Shown here: one piece after another, positions 10,577 through 21,067 of the stretch
How positions within the stretch are numbered: the first letter of the stretch is position 1
How the letters are laid out: every line of letters begins with the position of its first letter
Assembly (NCBI GenBank): GCA_009801015.1
Contig: VHZZ01001213.1
Location: 134,325-161,871, forward strand
Reading direction: 5' to 3'
Source: Silene noctiflora
Taxonomy: Eukaryota; Streptophyta; Magnoliopsida; Caryophyllales; Caryophyllaceae
DNA length: 27,547 nt
Translations under genes and position numbers: made by a program
Notes under the pieces: model-generated
Told to the model about the DNA's origin: nothing
Databases searched by the model: none
The model's input: the letters and a program-made list of their open reading frames with translations, nothing else

Positions 10577-11799
10577 GACTTTAGACTTGAGACTTGAGAG
10601 CGAGCGAAACTTCTTATGTTTCTTATCGGTATCTGCCTGTATTATACGAAGATTACGGGACTCAAGAATGTCAACTGTCCCATTTATGAAATTGTATATT
10701 TCGAATTATTTTGAAAAATCGTAGTTATTGCGGAAAAAACAATGAAGAAAAGCTGTTTGTAGTTAGACTTGGGCTCGGATTTTAACTTCAAGCCAGTATT
10801 GAAATTTTCATTTTGCTTTGTCTCTGTTAATTGTTTTTTTTTCCTTAGAGTTCTCCCTCTACACACTGATATATACTCAGTATGATGCATGATTCCAAAT
10901 TATTATTGATGTATAAGATACGTCCCGGATCCCAATTCCATCAGATACGTCAAACTGTTCTTTAGAGCAGGCATAATCCTGCAATCTGTTCTAAGAAAAG
11001 TGGCCTTATATGCAGAATTAACCTTGGCTGAATCATTGTTAGTTTACTAGTATTGTTCTGTGAAAGTTTGAATATTTTGATTCTTGGGAGAGTATTATTG
11101 GGTTGTACTGATTGATTGTCTTTTTACATGTGGTGAATACTGAATAGTACTCCCTCCGATTTGATATTCCAATCCAAAAGGTAACATCAGGCATTGGAGC
11201 CGATGAAGACGAGAATTCAGGTTCTTTTACAAAATTCAGCTTTGTTTTGCTTTCTTCTCTCTTTTATTTGAAACGCCATCCCCCTAAGTACGTAACAGAT
11301 GACTGAAATTACTGGATATAGATATTTGTTTTGCAGGTTTATTAAGGTAGTTACAAATCACTCGATTCAAATGACCCGACTTCAGATTGCAGTACCCATG
11401 CTTTCCCAGATGATAGAAAATCCTGGATGTAGAAGTTTGTTGCTGGATCATGTAGATTCCCTTGGAAATAATAATGGAGCAGAATGTCAGAAACTGCTGT
11501 TACTGACTCGTTCAATCAAAGACGTCGAACTATCTTATATAGGGCTAGAGAAAGAATAATCAGTGAGTATCCTAATCCTGCAACTTCTAAGAAAAGTACA
11601 TATCTTTAGTCATCTACTGGGATTTTGACTGATAAACCTGTAAGCTTGGCGATTGAACCTTGGCCTAACCATTGGATCATGTAAGATAATGAAATATGTA
11701 TTCTAAAGACCAAATAACACGGTCTCATTTTTGAGCCTTTCCATGTCCCACAATCAGAAATTTCCACGAACGGATTAGCCTTTTTGCCGGATTTTCTGC
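10577..11799. other. Duplicated promoter fragments between copy 2 and copy 3
   Basis: There are two partial copies of the array's upstream sequence. One is at about 10915-11040 (ATACGTCAAACTG, GCATAATCCTGCAA, TCTAAGAAAAGT). The other is at about 11220-11600 (CCCCTAAGTACGTAACAG, GAGCAGAATGTCAGAAACTG, CCTAATCCTGCAACTTC). Both resemble the region 7640-7930 before copy 2. An 86-codon open frame at 11299-11559 lies wholly in this non-coding homology and is not called. ACTCCCTCCGAT at about 11150 may be a solitary Stowaway end. Confidence 0.5.
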
Positions 11800-11916
11800 A
11801 TGTTTGCCTTCAATTTCTCTTTGCTTTCATTCTTTCTTGTGTTACTTTCGTCAACCAGCGATGATGATACGTGCGTGATATGATCTTCTCAAATATGGGG
11901 TACCCATTTTTTGTTT
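11800..11916 (+). pseudogene. Relic of an LRK10-like ectodomain exon
   Basis: An ATG at 11800 opens a hydrophobic signal-peptide-like stretch ending LLSSTSDDDTC, which parallels LPSSTGVDDRYTTC in copy 1, and then meets TGA. Just downstream, in another frame, SNMGYPFF matches the conserved SNIGYPFW of the family. The cysteine-rich stretch between them is deleted. Upstream, TGTCCCACAATCAGA near 11744 matches copy 1 near 4159. This is the debris of a fifth array member. Confidence 0.65.
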
Positions 11917-12236
11917 AGTGTATATTGTTAGCCTTCCCAGAACTCCATGTTTTTGTTTTGGATTACGTTGGGTTTCATCAGCTGAAGTTTCACGTATCCG
12001 GTGTCCTGTTGCACAGTTGCACTATCATAAGCAAGTGCTTTAAAGTATCAGGTCCCTGGGATTGGTATGGTAATTTTTTATGAGGGCATATGCTACTTCA
12101 ACACTTTATTAGGCTAGACTTGACAAACACGGTATGGGTCACGTACTCACGTTGATGGCAATGAAACTTAACTAGAGTACAAGACCTAATCAATAATCCG
12201 ACAAGTTATGTATTGTAGGAGATAAGGTTTGAATCG
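11917..12236. other. Spacer before copy 3
   Basis: I see no gene and no further recognisable family homology. Confidence 0.5.
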
Positions 12237-12332
12237 ACTTTCATGAAGTCTTCCAAAGACTCCAAGCAACTCTAGAGAAAAAAAGAGCAGTGTCACTTTC
12301 ATGAAGTCTTCCAAAGACTCCAAGCAATTCTA
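12237..12332. repeat. Duplicated 38-bp promoter motif with palindrome, copy 3
   Basis: Bases 12237-12274 and 12295-12332 are near-identical direct copies, 58 bp apart. Each contains AGTCTTCCAAAGACT, a perfect 6-bp inverted repeat around CCA. Copy 4 has one related version (AGTCTTCCAAGGACT near 20911), so copy 3 gained a second site. Confidence 0.75.
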
Positions 12333-12380
12333 ATGGAGTCAACGAAGACTCGTCCCATAACCTAACAACTATATGCTATA
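12333..12380 (+). promoter_or_regulatory. Shared promoter block with W-box, copy 3
   Basis: ATGGAGTCAAC at 12333-12343 (minus-strand TTGACT, W-box core) is followed by ACTATATGCTATA at 12368-12380, which may include the TATA element. The block lies 185 bp before the chosen ATG at 12518. The same order of motifs is found before copies 1 and 4. Confidence 0.45.
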
Positions 12381-12517
12381 TGGGGAACATGAGAATGCTT
12401 CCTGATTATACAATACAACAATACAAAAATAACAGTACATCATCTGAAACTCCACAACAAGTAAACCCTCTTTTTTTTATTACTATTAGACCAAGTACTA
12501 TATTTCGGGAATTCCAA

Positions 12518-15500
12518 ATGTTATCTCTTACTAATTTCTTTGCTATTTTCATCATTATTCTTGTATTACCTACATCAAGGTGTGTTGATAACAGGTACGA
12601 GACTTGTTCTTCTGCATTTTTCTCATGTGGAATAAGCATTTCAAATGTCGGATACCCATTTTGGGGGCTTGGGAGGCCGAAATATTGTGGCCACCCGTCC
12701 TTGCAGCTCCAATGCATTCAGAGTAATATAGGAGATCAAGTCCAACTAGTTATCGATCAAGACAGACACGCAACCTATGCGTCCTATGGTGTTGTCAGCA
12801 TGAAATTTGCCCAGCCTAACATTACTCTTGTGCTCCGAGTGTATGAAGACATTAGTTGCAAAACCTTCAGTCAAGAGTATAATGAGTTGTTCAACTTCAC
12901 CTCATATGACGTGAACATTAACTTAATTTACAATTGCCCAAAACACGTATCAATGGCTAATCTTGATGGGCCAGTTCCATGCTACGAGGTGTTTCCAACC
13001 AAATATGAAGCTTATTACGTGCATAACAACTCAGCTATAAAGGAATATGAATCTTGTAGCTCATTTGAGTTCCCAGTTCTTAAGGACCAGTTGGATCTTT
13101 ATAATCAAGGAAAATTGGGAGCATTTACTGATGTCTTCCAACTGGGGTTTGAGGTGAATTATGAGTATTCGCCAGAATGTATCAAATGTAACAGTCGGGG
13201 TGGTACTTGTGTGTCGTCTGATAGTTCGGATTTTTGGTGCTTCTACCCAAACACAAGTATGTTCTCTCTCCTGCATTTGAACATATACGGAGTAACACCC
13301 GGTGTCGCTATCTCATTTCCTTATTTTTATATGATCTTATAAATCGTATGGTTTAATAGTGAATAGTTGAATACTAGAGTAGACTAGTATAGTTCCCGTG
13401 CAAATGCACAACCTTTTTAGAGGCGAATATTAGAGTTTACGACAATTAATTTACAGTAATTTAACTCATTTTGAAATTTAATGAGAAACTATACTATCGT
13501 TGTGTCTCATATGATGAGTTGTAAAATAGAAGGTTGAATAGTTTTACCCCGAATATGATTTGTGTGTTTTATGAATACTATTTTTATTTAAAAGATTATA
13601 TTTTTATTTACTCATATAAATTGAATTATTAAAAAATCTTGATTTCAGAAATATGTATATCATATTAGCTATTAACTAACGCAAGATTTCAATTTTGTAT
13701 TATTTTATCATACAGGACTACGTGTTCCCGTGGGTCTTATATTCGTCATTAGTTGTGTTATATCAGGTAAATTGTACATTTTGTTTTAATTTCCATGGCA
13801 TTTTAAAGTTTAGATCAAAGTAACTTAAGTTAACAAGTTGGTCCTGAAACGAGTATACATAAACCATTGATTGAAGTAATTCTTGCTCAAGCAATGTGAT
13901 CTGTCAAGTGAACGAGACTTGTTTTGATTTCAGGCACATACAAAGTTGTTGCTTCATCAACTATCGAAAATAAAAATTGTTTCTTCACGATATTATTTTA
14001 ATTCAAGTTAAGTTGACCAATGGTTTTGTTATCCCAGATAACCATTTACAATAATTACTTTGGAGTTAAACTTAAAATTATAAATACTTAACTCGAAATA
14101 TTGCCCTCAATAATCCCAATTTAGTGTATATATCTTTCCATTTTTTATATTAAATCTGGCCGTATTAATTTGACGCTTATATTATTGATTCTACATTTTC
14201 ACTTATTCACCACCAAAGGTAGAAAAAACGCCAATGTTTAGACTATTAATAGATAAGATAAGACACTTCTTTAGTACTTACATAGTTACATGAAAAACAA
14301 AATTTAAATTAAAAAGCAGAAGACCATGAAAGCTAACATATGAGGTTTATTTAGGTGGGATGATGATCTTAGAGTGTAAAACAAAGTATATGTTGCAAAA
14401 TTAAGATTAGTATAATACTGTATAAGAAGATAACAAGCTGAGAATAAACACGAGAGATAAAAAATTGGAATAGTTAAATACTCCCTCTATTTTTCTGTTT
14501 TCTTTCCATTTCATTAAAATACTACTTATATATATTAGAGAAATTTGAAGAAAACAGAAAAATAGAAGGAGTATAATTTTACAAAGTTTAAATAAGAGCA
14601 TGAAGAAATTGTTTGTTAATTTCAAGATTCATTTCCTCCACTAATTTCTTCATAAATTTATCTACTAATTTTATTACAAATTTATTTCCTGCAGCCTTTT
14701 TTGCAGCTACCACANNNNNNNNNNNNNNNNNNNNNNNNNNNNNNNNNNNNNNNNNNNNNNNNNNNNNNNNNNNNNNNNNNNNNNNNNNNNNNNNNNNNNN
14801 NNNNNNNNNNNNNNNNNNNNNNNNNNNNNNNNNNNNNNNNNNNNNNNNNNNNNNNNNNNNNNNNNNNNNNNNNNNNNNNNNNNNNNNNNNNNNNNNNNNN
14901 NNNNNNNNNNNNNNNNNNNNNNNNNNNNNNNNNNNNNNNNNNNNNNNNNNNNNNNNNNNNNNNNNNNNNNNNNNNNNNNNNNNNNNNNNNNNNNNNNNNN
15001 NNNNNNNNNNNNNNNNNNNNNNNNNNNNNNNNNNNNNNNNNNNNNNNNNNNNNNNNNNNNNNNNNNNNNNNNNNNNNNNNNNNNNNNNNNNNNNGGGAGA
15101 CGGGGAGGATTTCCTTAACGAGGTGGCAAGCATTAGTCGAACTAACCATGTCAATATTGTCGCTCTTTTAGGGTTTTGCTTTGAGGGTAAGAAAAAAGCT
15201 TTGATATATGAATATTTACCAAACGGGTCTCTTGAAAAGTTCACAATTCATGGTGTGAGTGTTATCAGTCAATCCTCACCTTTACCTTGGGAAACTCTAT
15301 TTAATATCGCCATAGGTATCGCAAGAGGACTTGACTACTTACATCGAGGTTGTAATGCTCGAATTTTGCATTTTGATATTAAGCCTCACAATATTCTACT
15401 AGATGTAAAGTTCTGCCCAAAGATTTCGGACTTTGGGCTTGCCAGACTATGTCCCTTACAAGTAAGTACCATATCAACGATGGAAGCGAGAGGGACTATA

Positions 15501-15878
15501 GGTTATATAGCTCCTGAAGTCTTTTGTAGGACTATTGGTGGAGTTTCTCATAAATCCGATGTCTATAGCTTTGGAATGATGGTTATAGATATGGTCTGTG
15601 GCCGGAAAAATTTGACAGCTGATCAACAAAGAAGTAGTCAACTGTATTTTCCGCAATGGATATACGACCGACTAGAAGTTGAGAGCGAATCTTCATTTGA
15701 AGGAACAACAAATGCCGAAGAAAAGGCCATACAGAGAAAGATGATTTTGGTAAGCTTATGGTGTATTCAGATTTATCCATCAGATCGTCCATCAATGAGT
15801 CGTGTGGTGGATATGCTACAAGGGTGCCTTGAGTCGATAGACATGCCGCCTAAGCGAAATCTCTCTTCTCCTCCATGA
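12518..15878 (+). CDS. LRK10-like receptor kinase, copy 3 (non-RD; assembly gap)
   Basis: Three exons are predicted: 12518-13256, 13716-13766 and 14695-15878, all phase 1. The frame stays open across the 380-base N run (657 residues as drawn). The ATG at 12518 is chosen over the upstream one at 12380 because it aligns with the start of copy 4 and directly opens the signal peptide. GUB_WAK_bind ([16 protein letters not shown]) and WAK_assoc are present, but the usual GTCG reads GTCV. Exon 2 encodes the start of the membrane span ([12 protein letters not shown]). The N gap removes the rest of the membrane segment and the P-loop and ATP lysine. HFDIKPHN (non-RD), DFG (codon at 15429) and APE follow. 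The stop TGA at 15876 lies where copy 2 has AGA, trimming a tail of about 17 residues. AATAAA occurs at 15906. Probably functional, but the gap prevents certainty. Confidence 0.75.
14481..14571. mobile_element. Stowaway-like MITE in intron 2 of copy 3
   Basis: The element is 91 bp. The left end CTCCCTCTATTTTTCTG and the inverted right end CAGAAAAATAGAAGGAG match at all but one position, continuing as TTTTCTT / AAGAAAA. It is flanked by TA on both sides (14479-14480 and 14572-14573), the target site of Tc1/mariner-derived Stowaway MITEs. It is very short, with an AT-rich core. Confidence 0.85.
14715..15094. other. Assembly gap (380 N)
   Basis: The run of N covers the first part of the copy 3 kinase exon. 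Between the start of exon 3 and the GGGAGACGGGG anchor there are 295 bases in copy 1 and 283 in copy 2, but 400 here. The N length is thus about 105-117 bases larger than homology predicts, although it keeps the frame. Confidence 0.95.
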
Positions 15879-17719
15879 TTGGTCTTAGATGCTTCTGAAA
15901 CTTTCAATAAAATCAGTGACTGAGAAAGATAGAAAGTCCATATTTTTGTAATTGTACCATATCTTCTTGTATTATACAAATAGTATGTGATTATAAAACA
16001 TGTGAAGTACGTAGCAATTAATGCAACTTAAAGAACTTAATGGTTGATCTCATTAATTGCTCAGCAAGACTTTATAAACAAAATACTGTACTAAACATCT
16101 CTTTTAGGACCTTATTAAGTTAGGTGTTTTTTGCTCATACCTTGCGTTATATGGCGGGCCCACAAGAGTAGACTTCGGGCGGCCCTCCGCATACGACGGT
16201 GCCCTCGAGAACTCGGTTACCTATAGCGGTTCCTAAACTCAAGTCCAAAAACCAAACTCATCATTGTATCAACAACAACCATCATTAACCATCATGAATC
16301 TCAAGAGACAATACCCAAATTCAACAATAAGGCATAAGTAACACATAAACACACGAATCCCATAGTTGAGTATAGAAAGTCTTTACCTTTAGCATGCTCT
16401 TCAAAAATCCAAGTTTCAAAAGTGCTCTTCTACAAAGTCGACCCCTAAACAAATATTATAACATATAATCTTCTATTCTAAAACAATTTCATTAATTTAG
16501 TCTTAATTCATCCCAAAAGCCACCAATTTCTAGGTCAAGTCTCATGAAATTCAATTACATAAACAAAACCTCCAAATCTTAGGTCAAAGCAAACAATGAG
16601 GGAAATAGAGTTCAAATAACTAAATTTAAGAGTTTTAGAATTGAATTTGGGTGAGAACTTACCAAAGGTTGATTAAGGATGAAAACTCCTTAACGAATCT
16701 CAAATCTCCCTTCTTATATATTAATTAAATGTTGATAATAAAATACTAAGGTTTTGGATGAGTTTCTAGGTGTTTTTAAATAATAGTGACTACACAATGG
16801 CTATTTATATGAATCCCAAAAACCCTTACCCCAAAACAAAAACAACTGAGCAAAGTTCCCAGACCGGCCCGACTCGACCGAGTAACAGTAACCACTCGAC
16901 CGTGTCGAGTGACACCTACTCGGTCGAGTGACCCTACAAGATTATACACCTTTCTCCTCCTTCTTTTCACCTTGTAAGTCGAGATCTACCTTTCCTTTTT
17001 CTTTTATCAACCCTAACTTTTTAGGGTTTTTGTTATGGGTAATTAATTAGTAATTATTATGAGTAATATGGTTATTAATGGGTAGTAATAAGGGGTTTTG
17101 TGTTGTATAATGGTATAGGACATATAGTGATAGTTATTACTTGGTTTATATAGGACGAGAAGATTTTATGAGACGAGATCTTGCTTGTCTCGGATTTGCT
17201 ATGGTGTATGCTAAAAGGTAGGTTTATCCTACTCGGTTTTGATAATTTGAATACTTGTTGGTGTGTCATTTGTCATTGTTTGCATGGTATGAGTCGCATT
17301 GCATCATATTGTGATATTTGGGGATTGTTGCGAATCTCATGTAGTGTCATAAATGCATTATAACATGGTATTGAGTATGGAATTGGAAAATCCGAGAGAT
17401 TGATATTCATGACATTGTTGAGTATGTATCTTATGAGAAGTAGAACTTTGACATGTTGTGTTGCATATCATAGTCATCGAGATTATCGTATATGTGAAAG
17501 GATGCGGTAAAGATGTGGGTGTTGTTGAGGAGACGTAAGACGGTTGTGAGGCTTTCTTACGCTTGGGTCGCCTCTTGGAACCCCCCGAAGAGATCCATTG
17601 ATAGGCTTAAAATCTGGCTAGTGCTTAAAGGGATTGAAGTACTACTCATATCAACAAAGTGCACTTTTTTTTTTTTTCTGGTTATCCATGCAAAAGAAAT
17701 CCACAGTCAAGTGTGCTTG
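15879..17719. other. Repeat-derived spacer after copy 3
   Basis: No gene is seen. There is a perfect 11-bp inverted repeat AGCAATTAATG / CATTAATTGCT at 16013-16061. A stretch at 16140-16240 is unusually GC-rich (GGCGGGCCC and GGGCGGCCC words). At 16867-16935 there are ACTCGACCGAGT-type repeats related to those at the right edge of the window. The look is that of decayed LTR-retrotransposon sequence, but I cannot find clear LTR borders. A 77-codon open frame at 17513-17746 has no recognisable domain. Confidence 0.5.
16867..16935. repeat. ACTCGACCGAGT-type short palindromic repeats
   Basis: Several near-palindromic words (CTCGACCGAGT, ACTCGACCGTGTCGAGT, CTCGGTCGAGT) are spaced by short linkers. 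They are related in form to the ACTCGATCGAGT words at 27465-27547, which suggests the same family of LTR element contributed to both places. Confidence 0.6.
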
Positions 17720-17995
17720 CACTACAAAAAAAACACGGGAAATTGACGGAAATTCTGACGGAATTAGAAGCCCGTAAGTGAAAACAGAAAACTGACGGTT
17801 TCCTGACGGAAATTCCGTCAATTTCCGTCAGTATATGTTGGCGCGTTGACTAAGTCAATGACGGCAAAAAGTACTGACGGAAAATCCGTCAGTACAATTA
17901 CAATTTCTGACGGAATTCCCGTTAGGAATCCATCTCCTATGTCCCCAAATTTTCAAATAATTGAAATGAGATTCTGACGGAAATTCCGTCAGTAA
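17720..17995. mobile_element. CACTA (EnSpm)-type transposon end
   Basis: CACTACAAAAAAAACACGGG at 17720 is a typical CACTA terminal inverted repeat start. The following 270 bp are packed with subterminal motifs TGACGGAAATTCCGTCA in both orientations (for example 17812-17830, 17875-17893 and 17975-17993), as expected for transposase-binding arrays of this superfamily. I found no opposite TIR ending TTTTGTAGTG downstream and no transposase, so this is a truncated end or part of a larger decayed element. Confidence 0.75.
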
Positions 17996-19259
17996 AAGTC
18001 AATATATTGAAATGAGATTAGAAACCTATCCTCTCTAATCTTCCCGAAGATCTTCAGAATAGACTTCTTCTTCATATGTCATCATCTCTTCATCTTAATC
18101 TTGCTTTACTTGATTATTATGATGACCTTGACTAGGTGCTTAATCACCAAACTTCTTGTCTTTAAACTTGATTCATAGCTTGATCATTAGGGCTTATTTA
18201 TATCGACATCAATCACAATTCTTGTGGTCTTAATCATTAGTAATCCAAACTATAAAGGACTTTAGCAAACGATTAAGTGCATAGTGTATAGATAAATATA
18301 AACCACTTGTCATTATCAAAACATATAAGTATATACTCAACAGTAATTAACCTAATCTAAACTAGTAGAGTCCCTAAGATAATATTTCTTGATGTTTTTC
18401 TTCTAATTACATGAGCTATTTATACTTAGTACAAGTGTTAGGGTTAACTACGGGCTTAAATGACGATTAGAATCATTCAGGAAATCGGGAGACTTGCTAG
18501 AGCCAGACCAACTCGTGGAGCTCCTTGCTTAGATGAGGAAGTGATCTGCTGCTTGGCTCGCTCGATTTCTGGGGAGCTCGCACGAGCTGGGCTCGAGCTC
18601 ACTCGAGCTGAGATAAAGCTCGCACGAGCTCCACTGATTTTCCCTTGCTCTTGGCTTGGCTTCCCTCTAACTCGTGGGGGATCCTTCGGACTCGTGGGGG
18701 TTAGTCTTCATTGGCCGAATACTTGTTCTAATCACTACGGCCTTTAGCCTTGGTCTCCTCTTTGATGCTTGGTCGTTAGATGCAATCAATGTAGCTCCGA
18801 AATGCTCCAGTAAAGCAAGGTCGGCGCTCTTCTCCTACCAATGACACCAAAACCTCATAGAATAGAAAATAGGTGGCTAAAGACAAGAAACGACCCTAAT
18901 AAACACGTAAAAGCATGTGGAACGAGGCTAATTAGGGGACTAAATGTGCGTAAATACGAGCCACATCAACTTGGTACCACGGGTGTGTCATGAGTACCTG
19001 TTTTACGGACCGTGGGGTCCGGCTATTTGGTGGGCGGTGCTGAGGTGCCATCACTGGGTGTGGTATCGGTGGAGTGATTGTGGAGTCGTCATGGATGTAG
19101 CATCGGGTCTCATGCACTTTATGTTGTATTGTATTTTTATACATTGTGTCATATATAAGTATTGATATTGTTGAAACCGACGTGTGTTGGCTGTGTTTAA
19201 TTGTCACCTATTTTCGGGGTGGTTTGTGTTGATCTATATGATATTTCCGATCATATAGG
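17996..19259. other. Transposon-derived spacer
   Basis: No gene is called. At 18550-18640 the words CTCGCACGAGCT and CTCGAGCTCACTCGAGC form short palindromes. The stretch 18880-18970 (GACTAAATGTGCGTAAATACGAGCC and flanks) and the GC-rich segment 18975-19100 look like retroelement non-coding sequence. An open frame at 18460-18747 merely translates the palindromic repeats. Confidence 0.45.
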
Positions 19260-19695
19260 GATCATTTTATATATAGGTTGAAGCATCAGTATATACTTCA
19301 AAGTTCTTACTTCCTTTCAAAATGGCTATGACGGGATCCGTGGTGAAACGCTCCTTCAAAGTTTGGAACGTCATCTCACAACTCTCATCCCACCAAAACT
19401 TGTTCTCCTTCCTCATCAATGTCGTCATTGATCTTGTTATCTTTGTGAAGTCCCTCACAAATCCTTAATAGTATCCTGCAAATTCTAGAAAACTCCGAAT
19501 CTCGGCCACATTCTTAGGAGATCTCTAATTTGCAACCACTCCAATCTTGCTTGGATCCACGACACTTCTTCTTTGAAACTCAAGAATACTACCCTCCCCA
19601 ACCAAAACTTACACTTGAACAACTTAGCATAAAGCTTGTTATCCGTCAAGGTTTGCAACACTATCCTTGATTGGACATTCTTATCCAAATCTTTC
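19260..19695 (-). mobile_element. Ty3/gypsy retrotransposon fragment (RT to RNase H), decayed
   Basis: On the minus strand the sequence gives TLTDNKLYAKLFKCKFWL, then DPSKIGVVAN, SPKNVAEIRSFLEFAGYY and FVRDFTKI, then WWDESCEMTFQTLKERFTTDPV and FEVYTDAS. These are in the order expected for the end of a Ty3/gypsy reverse transcriptase, the connection, and the start of RNase H. In-frame stops occur after AN and after AGYY, and a frame change separates the first block. It is a non-functional fragment of a plant LTR retrotransposon. Protease, integrase and LTRs are not recognised nearby. Confidence 0.85.
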
Positions 19696-19813
19696 GAGCT
19701 AGTTTGAAAGTCAGTGACTTCAATTCCTGTATCATTTGAAAGAATAAAATAGTTTGGTCTTATTATAAAGAACCAAACTAATTTTCTTACCTTTAAAAAA
19801 ATGAGCTAGATTA

Positions 19814-20209
19814 GACCATCCCCAAGCAGAAGGTCATGCTAACTGAGTCACCAACGTTTTAGCTCTTAATCCCACCTTATTTATCTTGACCCACTTTCAC
19901 CCTCCCAAGCAGAAGGTCACGACCTAGGTCACCAACCCAATCATTTTTCACTTTCCAATCATTTTCCACATTCTTTACCCCACCAAAAACTCTCATACTT
20001 TTTCAATTATTAATTACTAACAAATGAGAGGATGACATGTGTTGGGTCACCAACCTCAACTCAAGGTCACCAAGTCTCAACTCAAGGTCACAAATTGACC
20101 CTGAGTTATTCAAGGTCACCAAAATCGTCTTCTTAATCCTAGTTTAATGAGTCATTAGCACGACCCAACAAGGTCACGACCCAGTTGGTGACCTTACTTG
20201 GGGATGGTC
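19814..20209. mobile_element. Tourist-like (PIF/Harbinger) MITE, 396 bp
   Basis: The left end GACCATCCCCAAG and right end CTTGGGGATGGTC are perfect inverted repeats. Each side is flanked by TTA (19811-19813 and 20210-20212), the target-site duplication typical of PIF/Harbinger elements. The interior holds many copies of AAGGTCAC/GGTCACCAA in both orientations and no coding region. Its good preservation suggests a fairly recent insertion. Confidence 0.88.
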
Positions 20210-20212
20210 TTA

Positions 20213-20947
20213 GTGTTGTGTTGTTTGGCTCGATACAACCCAACATGGGAGTAGACGTAAGTGTATGCGTTTGTGACCACAAGATAACGTAAGAAAGAAA
20301 ACCTAATCATTATGTTTATCTTTTCTATTCCCTCATACACGCTTATCAACTTTGTTTATGGGCCCTAAAGAGCTAAAATAATCAACAAGAAGAAGAATAA
20401 TCAACGACTGTAATCTATACTCCGCAACTACCTACACATACTTTCCAGGGGCTAAAATATCAGCAAATACGACTAAATTGTCCAACGAAAACAACTTTTC
20501 TTCGACGATTTCATACTACATGACTACTTGACTTGTCAGTATTTGGCTAGAAGTTTACTGATTATTACCTTGTAAAGAGATTGATTAATGTCTTTTCTTA
20601 ACAATGGTAACAAACACAATCTTATTGTGAGCGGAATTTTGATTTTATGAAACATTGACTTGAATAGAGGGAATATAATCTTATTTTGTTCTCTCTATTA
20701 CTTTCCTTCCCCCAAATCGTCTTATTTATCACAGAGTTGTATCTATTGAAACTCATGATATGTACTATAGGTGATAAGTTTGAATCTAACTTCTCGCTTG
20801 ATGGTAACAAATTATATAACAAATATACAAAGAATATTGGGATATTCTAATCGGTAATTGTACTCGCATTTACAAAATCATGAAAAACAATAGCAGGGTC
20901 ACTTTCATCAAGTCTTCCAAGGACTTCAACTACTTCAACAAGGACTA
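20213..20947. other. Upstream region of copy 4
   Basis: No gene is seen. GAATAATCAACGACTGTAAT near 20394 and CAACTACCTACA near 20425 match the block upstream of copies 1 and 2. GGTCACTTTCATCAAGTCTTCC near 20897 matches the promoter of copy 3. Confidence 0.5.
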
Positions 20948-20995
20948 ATGGAGTCAACAAAAACGCGTCTTACAGTTTAATAGCTATATGCTATA
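20948..20995 (+). promoter_or_regulatory. Shared promoter block with W-box, copy 4
   Basis: ATGGAGTCAAC at 20948-20958 (minus-strand TTGACT) is followed by TAGCTATATGCTATA at 20981-20995. It lies 120 bp before the ATG at 21068. Same motif order as before copies 1 and 3. Confidence 0.45.
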
Positions 20996-21067
20996 CTGCT
21001 ATTAAATTGTTAAACATAGATTCCTTCAAGCAGAAAACCTCTGCTTCTATTACTTTGTGTTTTCCAA

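Noticed and set aside
11299-11559. 86-codon open frame between copies 2 and 3
   Set aside because: The DNA matches non-coding upstream sequence of copy 2, where the frame is not kept.
12380-12517. Upstream in-frame ATG extending copy 3
   Set aside because: It would put a 46-residue polar leader before the signal peptide. Copy 4 starts at the position matching 12518.
14588-15244. Long open frames through the N run on both strands
   Set aside because: Only the + frame joined to the kinase exon is real. The rest are open because N codons are not stops.
17720-17995. CRISPR-like array because of repeated TGACGGAAATTCCGTCA
   Set aside because: Plant DNA, with irregular spacing and both orientations; it is a CACTA subterminal repeat array.
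18460-18747. 95-codon open frame
   Set aside because: Translates CTCGCACGAGCT palindromic repeats; no domain.
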